The notes under the pieces: model-generated | Databases searched by the model: none | What the model was told of the DNA's origin: nothing | What the model saw: the letters and a program-made list of their open reading frames with translations, nothing else | Part shown: positions 36,260 through 45,331 of the stretch, piece by piece | Numbering within the stretch: position 1 is the stretch's first letter | Layout: each line of letters begins with the position of its first letter | Made by a program: the position numbers and the translations under genes | NCBI GenBank assembly: GCA_934476675.1 | Contig: CAKSOE010000007.1 | Coordinates: forward strand, 58,922 to 122,921 | DNA from: an uncultured Clostridia bacterium | GTDB lineage: Bacteria; Bacillota; Clostridia; UBA1381 | Direction: 5' to 3' | Length of the DNA: 64,000 bases

Positions 36260-37147
36260 TTAACCCTTTACCGCACCTATCATTACGCCCTTTGTGAAAT
36301 ATTTCTGAATAAACGGATATATACACAAAATCGGTAACGTGGAAATTATAATTACGGCGTACTTAATGGTTTCCGCCACTCTTTCCTTGTCGCCCAGACC
36401 CGTACCTGCCGACATGGCGTCTGTGCTGTTTTCTATAAGAATCTGCCTTAACACCAGCTGCAAAGGCCATAAATCACTTCCCTTCTGCAAGAATATCGAA
36501 GCATTAAACCACGAGTTCCAGGTTGCCACGCCGTAATACAGCGCTATAACCGCCAGAGACGCCTTAGAAAGCGGAAGAATAATTCTCCATAAAATTATCA
36601 TGTGCCCCGCTCCGTCGATTTCGGCGCTTTCTTCAAGGCTTCTCGGAATACTGTCAAAAGAAGTTCTCAAAATTATCATATTGTATGTATTAAGAGCCGA
36701 CGGAAGTATCAGCGCCCAAACTGTGTCAATAAGCTTCAGGCTTTTTACCGCCAGATAAAACGGAATTACTCCGCCGCTGAAAAACATTGTAAACATAATC
36801 AGCTTTGCCATAAGATTGCGCCACATTACATTTTTCCGCGACAGAACATATGCGCATACCGCCGTCAGATACAAGCTTAACGGAACACCTACCGCCAACA
36901 AAATAAATGTATTTTTATATCCTATAATAATGCTGTTATCACGAAATGCCATTTTATAAGCCGCTGTTGTAAACCCGAGCGGCTTATAGAGCAGACTTCC
37001 GCCGCTTTTTAACAGTTCGTTTGCATCGCTAAAAGAAGCAAACAGCACATATAACAGCGGATAAAGCGTAATAAACATTAAAAACAGCATTACAAGCACA
37101 TTTATACATTCAAAGACAATCCGTCCCGCACTTTTTTTCTTTATCAT
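36260..37147 (-). CDS. Carbohydrate ABC transporter permease, LplC/YtcP type
   Basis: A 295-residue inner-membrane permease with about six transmembrane helices. It has the binding-protein-dependent transport EAA loop (SLEESAEIDGAGHMIILWRI near residue 195) and the typical C-terminal FTKGVMIGAVKG ending. I chose the ATG at 37147, which follows GGAGAGG by five to six bases. It lies 13 bp after the partner permease gene. With LplA and LplB homologues it forms an importer for di- or oligosaccharides, a family that includes alginate (AlgQ) and unsaturated glycosaminoglycan systems. The ATPase is not encoded here and is probably a shared MsmK-type protein. Confidence 0.93.
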   Translation of the reverse strand: MIKKKSAGRIVFECINVLVMLFLMFITLYPLLYVLFASFSDANELLKSGGSLLYKPLGFTTAAYKMAFRDNSIIIGYKNTFILLAVGVPLSLYLTAVCAYVLSRKNVMWRNLMAKLIMFTMFFSGGVIPFYLAVKSLKLIDTVWALILPSALNTYNMIILRTSFDSIPRSLEESAEIDGAGHMIILWRIILPLSKASLAVIALYYGVATWNSWFNASIFLQKGSDLWPLQLVLRQILIENSTDAMSAGTGLGDKERVAETIKYAVIIISTLPILCIYPFIQKYFTKGVMIGAVKG

Positions 37148-37160
37148 TCCGCACCTCTCC

Positions 37161-38120
37161 TTACCACAATGAAATGTCGCCTGCTTTTTTGCTGATAGCA
37201 TTTGCAGCAGTGACAAACGCAAAGTTTATAACCGAATTGAAAAATCCCGCAGCTGTGGCAAGACCATAATCCGCACTGATTAAACCTTTTTTATAGATAT
37301 AGTAAGACAATACCTCCGACGATTCCGCATTAAAAGCATTCGTGAGCAGTATAATCTTTTCATATCCTACATTCAGCACGCTGCCGAGCTTTAAAATAAA
37401 CATAATCACTATCGTCGGCAGAATTGACGGAATGGTTACGCTCAATGTTTGTCTCCACCGTCCCGCTCCGTCAATTGTTGCCGCTTCGTAAAGCTGCTCA
37501 TCTACTCCGGCAAGCGCCGCAAGATATATAATCGAGTTCCAGCCGAATTGCTGCCAGACATTCGAGCCAACGAATATAGGTAAAAATGCCTTTGCATGAT
37601 TCAAAAGCGATTCTTCCGCCGGAGAGGGCAGAAAAACATTTACTAATGCAGTTACAATTCCGTCCGTACCTACAAACGTTCTTATCATTCCGCAGATTAC
37701 AACCAATGAAATAAAATGCGGAAGATACGTTATTGTCTGTACGGTTTTGGCAAACCATTTGCCGCTCAGCTCATTGACAAGCAGTGCAAAAATAATCGGC
37801 AGCGGAAAGCCAACGATAATATCCGCAACGCTTATCTTTACCGTATTTACTATATTTCTTTTAAAATACGGGTCGGCAAAAAACCTTTTAAAGTTCTCCA
37901 TGCCTACCCATTCGCTGCCGCTTACGCCCAGACGTATATCAAAATCCTGAAACGCCATAATAAGTCCGTACATAGGTCTGTAACAGAAAAGAATATAGAA
38001 CGCAAGCACAGGAATGAACAGTAAATACAGGCTGTAATTCTTCTTCATGTCCGCCCGGAAACGATATGAAAAAGAATTTTTATCTACTATCGGTTCCTTT
38101 TTTGTAACTGTAATAGCCAT
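37161..38120 (-). CDS. Carbohydrate ABC transporter permease, LplB/YteP type
   Basis: A 319-residue inner-membrane permease with a cytoplasmic N-terminus and about six helices. LFIPVLAFYILFCYRPMYGL and the FQDFDIR-x-G segment are typical of the LplB family. The EAA loop is LYEAATIDGAGRWRQTLSVTIP near residue 215. It pairs with the LplC-type permease encoded 13 bp downstream and the binding lipoprotein encoded 25 bp upstream. Confidence 0.93.
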   Translation of the reverse strand: MAITVTKKEPIVDKNSFSYRFRADMKKNYSLYLLFIPVLAFYILFCYRPMYGLIMAFQDFDIRLGVSGSEWVGMENFKRFFADPYFKRNIVNTVKISVADIIVGFPLPIIFALLVNELSGKWFAKTVQTITYLPHFISLVVICGMIRTFVGTDGIVTALVNVFLPSPAEESLLNHAKAFLPIFVGSNVWQQFGWNSIIYLAALAGVDEQLYEAATIDGAGRWRQTLSVTIPSILPTIVIMFILKLGSVLNVGYEKIILLTNAFNAESSEVLSYYIYKKGLISADYGLATAAGFFNSVINFAFVTAANAISKKAGDISLW

Positions 38121-38145
38121 AAATAACTTATCCTTCTTTCATGTA

Positions 38146-39744
38146 TTATTCTTTTTCAAGAAATCTATCGTATGCTTTCTGATAAATCTCTATAATTTTT
38201 TCGGCTCCCATTTCTTTCATTTTTGCAAAATATTCATCAAGCGTTTCGATTGGGAGTTTACCTGCTATAATCTTACAAATCGTTTCCTCTCTGTATGTGT
38301 CCATAGGCGTAAGCAAATCCGCAATCTGCTTTTCTTCGTCAGAGGTACAAATTCCGTACGGAAGCGCATATTCCTCCGTTCTTGAGCTGCACGCAAGGTC
38401 AATCGCGTCCTTCTGCGTCTGGTGTTTATAATTCTGATACAGATAATCTATACTCTGCACTGATATAGGCATACCCACTCTTGTGTAAAGTCCCATTACC
38501 TCTCCCTGGGTTTTGCCGCCGCGTTTTGCAGGATCCATAATAATATCCGTATAAGTCGGGATCATTTTTCCCTCCGAATTTTCCTTCATTTCATAGCTTA
38601 CGCCCTCTTTGCCGAAGTTCCACAAACGCTGTCCCTCTTCGGAATATCCGTAGTCGAGAACTCTTACGGCAAGCTCTTTATTTTTGCTCGTTGCCGATAC
38701 CGCCGCTCCGACTGCTTTTACCAAAAAGTCCTTTGACGACCACATAGCGCGTTCACCTTTGACTGCCGTGGGTATTGTACACGGCACATATTTAATTCCG
38801 CTTGCCGGATCTATCGCGTCGGTATAAGTACCGAGGTTTCCTCCGATTGAACCGAGGAATGCGCCGTTATTTCCGTTTATAATTTCAGCCGACCAGTGTT
38901 CCTCCGTTTCGTTAAGGAAGTCTTTGTCGAGTATACCCTCCTTATACCAATCCGCCATTTGCTTTGTCCATTCGCCGAAGCCTTCTTCTGTCAGTCCGTA
39001 CTTAACCGTTTTTCCGTCATGATAGAAATCTCCCGGGGTGTTGAAGCACGCCATAAACGGAGCGTCTGCTCTGAACTGCCATGTTGTGAATTTTGCCATA
39101 AGCGGAGTTTTTATTCCCATGCCGGCAAAGGCTTTGAGAACATTATCCCATTCTTCAAGTGTTTCCGGCTTTTCCAGTCCGGCTTTCTGCAACAGATCCT
39201 CTCTTATAAACCATGTTCTGAAGCTCGCCAGACGTTCATCGCCTAAAATCTGCGGAAAATAATAATATTTTCCCGTTCCGCTCGTCATATATTTTTTCAG
39301 GTCCTGATGCTCGTCAATATACTTTTTCAGATTCGGCATTATATCCGCCTCAATATACGGCGTTAAATCCGTTATAATCTTTTTTTCTATATTATAGTCG
39401 GGTCCGCCATTTGAATTTGCCCAGCCGGAGGTGATAATGTCCGGCATATCGTCCGACGCTACCATAAGATTAAATGCAGTTTTGGCGCTGCTTGCATCAG
39501 CCGGATATTCCCACTCAATTTTCACTCCTGTCGCTTCTTCAAGGAACTTGCCGAACTGATCTCCCTCCTTGACCTGGCTTGACTGCCACCAGCGAAGCGT
39601 CTTATCCGTCTCTATCGGATACGTTCCCGGGATTGTTGCCTTTACCGCTTCTTCCGCATCATTTTTCGCAGCTTTTTGGCAGCCGCTGACTGCCATTGAT
39701 GCCGCAATCGTCAACAGCGCCGCTAAAAAAAACTTTTTCTTCAT
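38146..39744 (-). CDS. Extracellular solute-binding lipoprotein, LplA/AlgQ type
   Basis: A 532-residue lipoprotein. The signal peptide ends in AVSGC, a clean lipobox with Cys22. The size is typical of the large LplA/YtcQ/AlgQ group that binds oligosaccharides. Seen features are TLRWWQSSQVKEGDQFGKFLEEATGVKIEW near 50-80, DMPDII near 105, and WFIREDLLQKAGLEKPETLEEW near 185. The ATG at 39744 has AAAGGAGAG upstream and is preferred over a frame start at 39840. It supplies the two adjacent permeases. The substrate is probably a uronic-acid oligosaccharide, judged from the neighbouring lyases and GH88. Confidence 0.93.
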   Translation of the reverse strand: MKKKFFLAALLTIAASMAVSGCQKAAKNDAEEAVKATIPGTYPIETDKTLRWWQSSQVKEGDQFGKFLEEATGVKIEWEYPADASSAKTAFNLMVASDDMPDIITSGWANSNGGPDYNIEKKIITDLTPYIEADIMPNLKKYIDEHQDLKKYMTSGTGKYYYFPQILGDERLASFRTWFIREDLLQKAGLEKPETLEEWDNVLKAFAGMGIKTPLMAKFTTWQFRADAPFMACFNTPGDFYHDGKTVKYGLTEEGFGEWTKQMADWYKEGILDKDFLNETEEHWSAEIINGNNGAFLGSIGGNLGTYTDAIDPASGIKYVPCTIPTAVKGERAMWSSKDFLVKAVGAAVSATSKNKELAVRVLDYGYSEEGQRLWNFGKEGVSYEMKENSEGKMIPTYTDIIMDPAKRGGKTQGEVMGLYTRVGMPISVQSIDYLYQNYKHQTQKDAIDLACSSRTEEYALPYGICTSDEEKQIADLLTPMDTYREETICKIIAGKLPIETLDEYFAKMKEMGAEKIIEIYQKAYDRFLEKE

Positions 39745-39808
39745 ATTCTTCTCTCCTTTTTTAATAACTTTTACAGATAAATCATTTATCTGATGTGTTC
39801 CGAACTTT

Positions 39809-42439
39809 TTAGTCGTTATACCTGTATATAACACCCACAACTCCGCACCAGTATCTGCCGCGCAGTACCATTTTATCCGCCTGTTCTCCCGCGCCTCTTA
39901 TCGTCCGCACACTGCTGTCGGGAGTATTCAATACTTGCGTGCTTATAATTTTACCGTCACGCCCGTTTACGTTTACAACCAAAACTTTTTTTACATCCGT
40001 AATAAATAAATCGCTTATATTTATATTGTTAAGAGCCTCGGTATTGCTTATGTCTATATCATTTTGCATAAGCGTTATTGTTCCGTTATCATATGAATAA
40101 ACATATCCCGTCTGATACTCGCAGTCCGAACTTTCTGCAATATAAATCTTATTTTCGGACAAATCATAGTCTACTGCCAATGATTTAATCTGCTTTTTGC
40201 TGTCCGCTTCATATCTGATTATATCTCCGGCGCCCGCCTTAGCCGCCTCCTCCTGAACATATTCTGTGGTATAAAACTCATCATACGTCCCGTCATACTT
40301 CCATATACTCAGCAAATAGCACGACTCATCATCTTCATTTACGGCAAGCATTTTCTTTTCGATTACTCCGATTCCCTCCGGCCAATAACTCGGATTTGCT
40401 CCGACCGCCGATGCTTTTATCATCAGCGCTCCGGTAGCTCCCGTTTCCGCGCTTATGTCATACGCTGTGATGGTCTGTGTTCTGTCATCATCGGAAAAAT
40501 AATCCGTTGTCAGTATTCCGAAATTGCTGTCGGTATCTCTTTCGCCCTCCGGCGGTATTGCGAATATTGCCGTATTACCGTCTATTTTCACCTTTCTGCC
40601 GAACACGCCGTTGCTTCTTTTGTACTGCAGGCCGGATCTTTCGCGATAAAATATTCTAAGGCTGTTATTCTCATCCGCGGTTTTAAATCCATCGCCGATA
40701 GTTGTCACATTTTCTCCCGTGTCAGCCATAATCAGCTCATTATCCCGGTTGATTTTAAATCTTATCATTCTGTCAACATCGTTGCCTGCAATCAAAGTCT
40801 TTAAGCTTTTGTAAACATTTTCCGCTGACTGCCGCACTCCGTCAAGCATCGGCTTTTTTGCCAGCTTTACACGGCGCATTACGTTATCCCCTGCAAACAG
40901 CTTAACCCAGTGTGCGTCTTTATCGATTTCATCGGTCCATGCCGATACAACCCAGCCGTACATTATGTCGTTTTCACTTCTGACATATGAAACAAGCGAA
41001 CCGTCTATGCCGAAATAAAACATTCCGCTGTCGCCGGCTTTAAATTTAAAGTATTTTTTCGCATAACTGTTTAAAGTATGCTTAACACCGTTGATAACAA
41101 CCTCATCATCGTTTACCGACGAAATCGTACCCCCCTCGGAATCTTTAAGCACCGTTGCGGTACAATATTTTTTATCGTCCGTCTGCATATATGCTATCAG
41201 CGAATTTTTCTCAATTTCGTTCAGGTCTATTTTTGCCATTCCGTTATAGCGTTCTTCGTATATTTCATATTCGCAGCCCGGGGCGGATAAATCAAGCGTG
41301 TTGCCGCTTTCGTTCCTGTCAAAAATATATCCGTCAACATCATCTGCCGACAAAACGTGTATGTACTTATAAACCTTTGCTTTTACTACGTCATATGCTC
41401 CGTCGCTGTTGTTATCGATAAACTCAAAAACACCGTTCGGAGTTTTGAAAAACTCGTTCATATTGTCCGGATAATTTGCCGTTCCGTTCTTTATAACCCT
41501 TATATCGTCCGAAAGCTTTATCCTTTTTGATTTATCATCACGGTAGTATTCAAGATATCTGCCGTCTGTTGAGTTGAAATCATCATACATCATCGAAAAT
41601 ATTTCGTTATCAGACGGATAAATCATCACAATTTCGTCGCTGTTATAAAGACTTTTATCCTCTTTGTAATATATCGTTACATTTAATCCCAGAAAGTCTC
41701 CGTCTTTTGCACAAAGATATTCGGTATTTCCTATTTTTATGTATCCGCTGCCGACCGCTTTATCTGCGTCATACAGCGATGTTCTTTTGTCTGCCGTTAC
41801 AATGCCTTTTGACTTATAAATATTATGATATTTGCTTAATACGCTTTCGCATTTATCTCCGGTGTACGATACAATTTCGCCTTTTTCGTTTGTTTCCGGC
41901 ATCAGCACGTGAACCGTATTGTATACCATGCGGTATGCGTCGGCACCGTTTAAGCGTTTTGCGTCGGAATAATCTATATTATCAAGTATTCCCAGTCTGA
42001 ACGCTGTATTGGCATATCCCTGCGGATAACCTCCCGACATTTCCGATTGAACCGCATAATTCACAAATGCAACCGACATTTTTACCGCCTGAGCATATGT
42101 AATCGCTTCATCGGGATAGAACTTAGCCCCCTGTGAAACCATGCCCTTTTCGAGCGCGGCATTTACAATGCCGGAAAGCTCGCTTTCCTTTGAAACGTCC
42201 TCAAACGTCTCCCGACCGGACGCACCCGAATAATCAATACCCGCAGATGCAAGCAATAACGTCAGAAACTCACTTCTTGAAACCGTCTCGCTCTCAATAT
42301 CAAGCTCATACCCCGCCGTCAGAAGGTCAACAAGTTCTTTTTCATGCTCCGGCTTTGTTTTCTCTGCCGATGCGCTCAAAGCAGTCGGTAGAATTGCAAA
42401 AGAAAGTGCAAGAATGAACAAAATAATTCTTTTCTTCAT
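39809..42439 (-). CDS. Secreted protein with N-terminal SLH domains and an unrecognised beta-rich body
   Basis: 876 residues. A signal peptide (1-25, ending ASA) is followed by degenerate S-layer homology repeats at about 50-175 (VSRSEFLTLLL, FYPDEAITYAQAVKMSVAFVNYA, LNGADAYRMVYNT). The remaining 700 residues have no motif I recognise. They are rich in short beta-type segments, many with a DDEVVINGVKHTLNSY- or DGSLVSYVRSE-like pattern, which suggests a repetitive beta-sandwich or beta-solenoid. The SLH part should bind pyruvylated wall polymer. Its ATG directly abuts the stop of the upstream SLH gene (TAAATG), so the two surface proteins are translationally coupled. Confidence 0.78.
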   Translation of the reverse strand: MKKRIILFILALSFAILPTALSASAEKTKPEHEKELVDLLTAGYELDIESETVSRSEFLTLLLASAGIDYSGASGRETFEDVSKESELSGIVNAALEKGMVSQGAKFYPDEAITYAQAVKMSVAFVNYAVQSEMSGGYPQGYANTAFRLGILDNIDYSDAKRLNGADAYRMVYNTVHVLMPETNEKGEIVSYTGDKCESVLSKYHNIYKSKGIVTADKRTSLYDADKAVGSGYIKIGNTEYLCAKDGDFLGLNVTIYYKEDKSLYNSDEIVMIYPSDNEIFSMMYDDFNSTDGRYLEYYRDDKSKRIKLSDDIRVIKNGTANYPDNMNEFFKTPNGVFEFIDNNSDGAYDVVKAKVYKYIHVLSADDVDGYIFDRNESGNTLDLSAPGCEYEIYEERYNGMAKIDLNEIEKNSLIAYMQTDDKKYCTATVLKDSEGGTISSVNDDEVVINGVKHTLNSYAKKYFKFKAGDSGMFYFGIDGSLVSYVRSENDIMYGWVVSAWTDEIDKDAHWVKLFAGDNVMRRVKLAKKPMLDGVRQSAENVYKSLKTLIAGNDVDRMIRFKINRDNELIMADTGENVTTIGDGFKTADENNSLRIFYRERSGLQYKRSNGVFGRKVKIDGNTAIFAIPPEGERDTDSNFGILTTDYFSDDDRTQTITAYDISAETGATGALMIKASAVGANPSYWPEGIGVIEKKMLAVNEDDESCYLLSIWKYDGTYDEFYTTEYVQEEAAKAGAGDIIRYEADSKKQIKSLAVDYDLSENKIYIAESSDCEYQTGYVYSYDNGTITLMQNDIDISNTEALNNINISDLFITDVKKVLVVNVNGRDGKIISTQVLNTPDSSVRTIRGAGEQADKMVLRGRYWCGVVGVIYRYND

Positions 42440-45298
42440 TTATTTTTCCTCCTGTATGTAATCAATGGTATTGCTGATTAAAGCCGCCGCCTCCGCTCTT
42501 GTCATTGTGTCTAAGGGATAAAATTTATTACTTCCCTTACCCGAAATAATTCCGGCATATGCCATATCGTTTACCGCTTCTATGCAGTAATCCGAAATCT
42601 CCTCCCCGTCCTTAAACGAAAACGTTTTATTCGGAAAATTAACCTTGTCTTTGATGTTTCTGTAAATTATAACAGACGCGTCCTCACGTGATATTTCGCG
42701 TTCGGGATAAACATTGTTATCATCGCTTCCCGTTATTATTCCTGCGCCGACCGCACGGCTTATATATTCAAAGTACCAGTCGTTTTCGCTGACATCGTTG
42801 AATTTTTTATCCGAACTTCCGGTAATGTTTAAAGCGTTAAGCACAAGCTTTACAAATTCGGCACGTATAACCGGCTTATCCGGTCTGAAAGTATTGTCAT
42901 CATATCCCGATATAATTCCCTTTTCCGCAAGGGATAAAATATATCTTTTTCCCCAATGGTTTTCAATATCCGAAAAATTAATGCCGGAATTGTTTTTTTC
43001 CGTGTTATTATTCTGTTCCGGTACGGGTAACGCCCCCCCTGCAAGCGCCGCTCCGCCTTTGCCGGAGCTTGTGTTTCCGCCGCCGCTGCCGCCGCCTGTC
43101 GGTTTCTTTAAATTATCGGATTTTTCCGCGTCTTTTGCGCTTGTGCAGGCATTGTTGAATACAACGGCTATATCCTCAAATTTCACTATACCCGATACTT
43201 TCGGGAACATATAGTTAAACACCTTTTCGGGAGTTGAAAGAGCATTGTATTTCGCCTTATCTGCGCCTATAAGCTCAAAATTGTTATTAATCACCTTTCC
43301 CGAAGAATCCGTACCCAAAACCGCATTTTTAAGCGACAGCGAGCTGTCCGCATACTTTACTTCCGCCATTATTATGCTTTCACGGAAAGTCCTTGCAACC
43401 GTTTTTCCCTTAAAGAAATCGTCTGCGTTTAATATTTCCGCAAGCTTGGCTTTTTCGCCGTCCGAAAGCAGTTCATAATCCGCTTTTATATCGATTCCGT
43501 TCTCTTTGAGCAAGTCTGCATTATCGTTAATAACCGTAACGATTTCTTTCTTTTCGTTAATGTCATTTACGATTGACGCACTTTTATATGCCCTGTCAAG
43601 ACTTGCTATATCGGCAAAACCGCCTGTCGGCTTTACATTTATAAGGTATTTCGCCATACATTCATTGATTGTGTATATTCCGAGTTCGTTCTGCGATGCC
43701 GCAATCATTTTTTCCGGCGTATCAGCTTCATTAATGCTTTCTAATATAACCGACAAATACAGATTTTCAAGAAATTCCTTTTCGCCGCGGTTAAGCTCCG
43801 CTTTTGCCGATTCAGGAAGATTTAAAAACTCATTTAATGTTTCTTCTATTATTCTCTTATCCGAAGCCGTTACTTCCGTCTTTCTGAACAAATCTTTACG
43901 TGCTGAGATAAACGCTGCGGCATTCGCATCAGATATACTGTTTTCTTTGAGCGGAAATACCGTAACAATATAATGTGCGGTATTTTCTCCCGATTTAACG
44001 GTTAACGGTACTTCATTGATAAATCCGTTAAGCTTCGTATTTACCTCCGCATCCGCCCACCTGTCAGCTAAAACAACATCCGCCGCGCTTATTTCCGTCT
44101 TTTTATAATCCACGTCAACCTTCGCCCTGTATGGATTTTGGGCTGTTCCGTCACCGCTTTCCGCGTTAAGCTTTTCTCCGCAGAACTCCGAAACGGTGCA
44201 GTCTCCCGAAGCAAGCTTTTTTCCAAGCTTCATCAGAACCTCATACTCGCCTCTTGTCAGCTCAGACTTAGCGTCATTGCTCAGATTTTCGTATGCATCA
44301 ACAGCCTCACCTATCAGCGCGGAGGACGGATTTTCCGTAACTCCCGAAAGAAGCTCATCATAGCTCTGTATGAAATTCATCGCTTCATTAAAGCCGACGC
44401 TCGGTATGATATATAAATAATCAAATATTCCGTTAAACGCATTCGTGCCGGCGGGCCATGAAAATGCATACACTATATCCGTGTCTTTTTCCCAATACGG
44501 CACTGCGGCATCATAATACATTATCTGCCCTTTCCACGTATTTCCGCCGTCTGAGGAAACATCAAGGTATGTTCTGTATTCTCCGTCCTCATTCTCCTTG
44601 TTCTCTATCAGCACATCGGCGCTGTTCCATATTGTCGTGTATTCGCTTTTCATAACGTCCAAACGCTTATTGCTTATAAAGTTCGGACGGTTTTCATAAA
44701 TCCCCACAGAATTGCTTTTCAGACTCCACAAGTCCTTTGCAGACAGAATTAATCCTATCTTACTTCTGTTGGTGTATCTCATTCTGATTTGCCAATGCTT
44801 GTTTCTCTTTAATGAGAACGGCTGCTCAAATACGTATTTTGCAGATGACGTATAATTTTCTTTGGCTTTAACCTCCGTCTGCGGAGTAATATCAACAGTG
44901 CCGTCATTCAAAAATTTCAGTTCTCCGCAGTCGCCCTCAATATTGATTTTATTGTAAAGTCCTTTTTCGGTATCCGTTTCCAGATTTCCGTCAAAGTCAA
45001 AGTAAAATCCCTGTTTATCCACATCGCTTACATATGTTATAACCGGATTTATTATGTATTTTTCTCCTCCGTTGGAAGCGTACACCCTGTCACCGTATTT
45101 TACCTCTGTATTTTTTGCCGCTTCGGTAAATGTATCGTCCGTATAAAGAGTGTCCATGCCGAAATCGGAGCTTACCGGCGTATTTTTTGTATACGGTATC
45201 TCAACGTTTATCTCTGTCGGTACATCTTTGGCAAAACACAGATTTACGCCTCCCGTAAAAAACGCCAGCGCGGTAATAAATGCTGCAATATGTTTCAT
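42440..45298 (-). CDS. Surface protein with LamG-like/RGE module and three C-terminal SLH domains
   Basis: 952 residues. A signal peptide (1-23, ending CFA) is followed by a beta segment and one LamG-like domain (about 98-300). Helical linkers then carry the same LS-x-(D/E)-AK-x-x-(L/I)-x-RGE pattern as the 1,032-residue protein (RGE at 349-351 and 504-506). An AQNPY-RAKVDVDY-type beta segment (about 383-450), a long helical region (about 455-725), a Gly/Ser-rich linker and three SLH repeats (about 774-945, e.g. FSDIENHWGKRYI, GYDDNTFRPDKPVIRAEFV) complete it. It is probably a wall-anchored glycan-binding protein. It is coupled to the next SLH gene. Confidence 0.8.
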   Translation of the reverse strand: MKHIAAFITALAFFTGGVNLCFAKDVPTEINVEIPYTKNTPVSSDFGMDTLYTDDTFTEAAKNTEVKYGDRVYASNGGEKYIINPVITYVSDVDKQGFYFDFDGNLETDTEKGLYNKINIEGDCGELKFLNDGTVDITPQTEVKAKENYTSSAKYVFEQPFSLKRNKHWQIRMRYTNRSKIGLILSAKDLWSLKSNSVGIYENRPNFISNKRLDVMKSEYTTIWNSADVLIENKENEDGEYRTYLDVSSDGGNTWKGQIMYYDAAVPYWEKDTDIVYAFSWPAGTNAFNGIFDYLYIIPSVGFNEAMNFIQSYDELLSGVTENPSSALIGEAVDAYENLSNDAKSELTRGEYEVLMKLGKKLASGDCTVSEFCGEKLNAESGDGTAQNPYRAKVDVDYKKTEISAADVVLADRWADAEVNTKLNGFINEVPLTVKSGENTAHYIVTVFPLKENSISDANAAAFISARKDLFRKTEVTASDKRIIEETLNEFLNLPESAKAELNRGEKEFLENLYLSVILESINEADTPEKMIAASQNELGIYTINECMAKYLINVKPTGGFADIASLDRAYKSASIVNDINEKKEIVTVINDNADLLKENGIDIKADYELLSDGEKAKLAEILNADDFFKGKTVARTFRESIIMAEVKYADSSLSLKNAVLGTDSSGKVINNNFELIGADKAKYNALSTPEKVFNYMFPKVSGIVKFEDIAVVFNNACTSAKDAEKSDNLKKPTGGGSGGGNTSSGKGGAALAGGALPVPEQNNNTEKNNSGINFSDIENHWGKRYILSLAEKGIISGYDDNTFRPDKPVIRAEFVKLVLNALNITGSSDKKFNDVSENDWYFEYISRAVGAGIITGSDDNNVYPEREISREDASVIIYRNIKDKVNFPNKTFSFKDGEEISDYCIEAVNDMAYAGIISGKGSNKFYPLDTMTRAEAAALISNTIDYIQEEK

Positions 45299-45331
45299 TG
45301 CTCAATCTCCTTTTTTACTCAGTCCTGAAAA

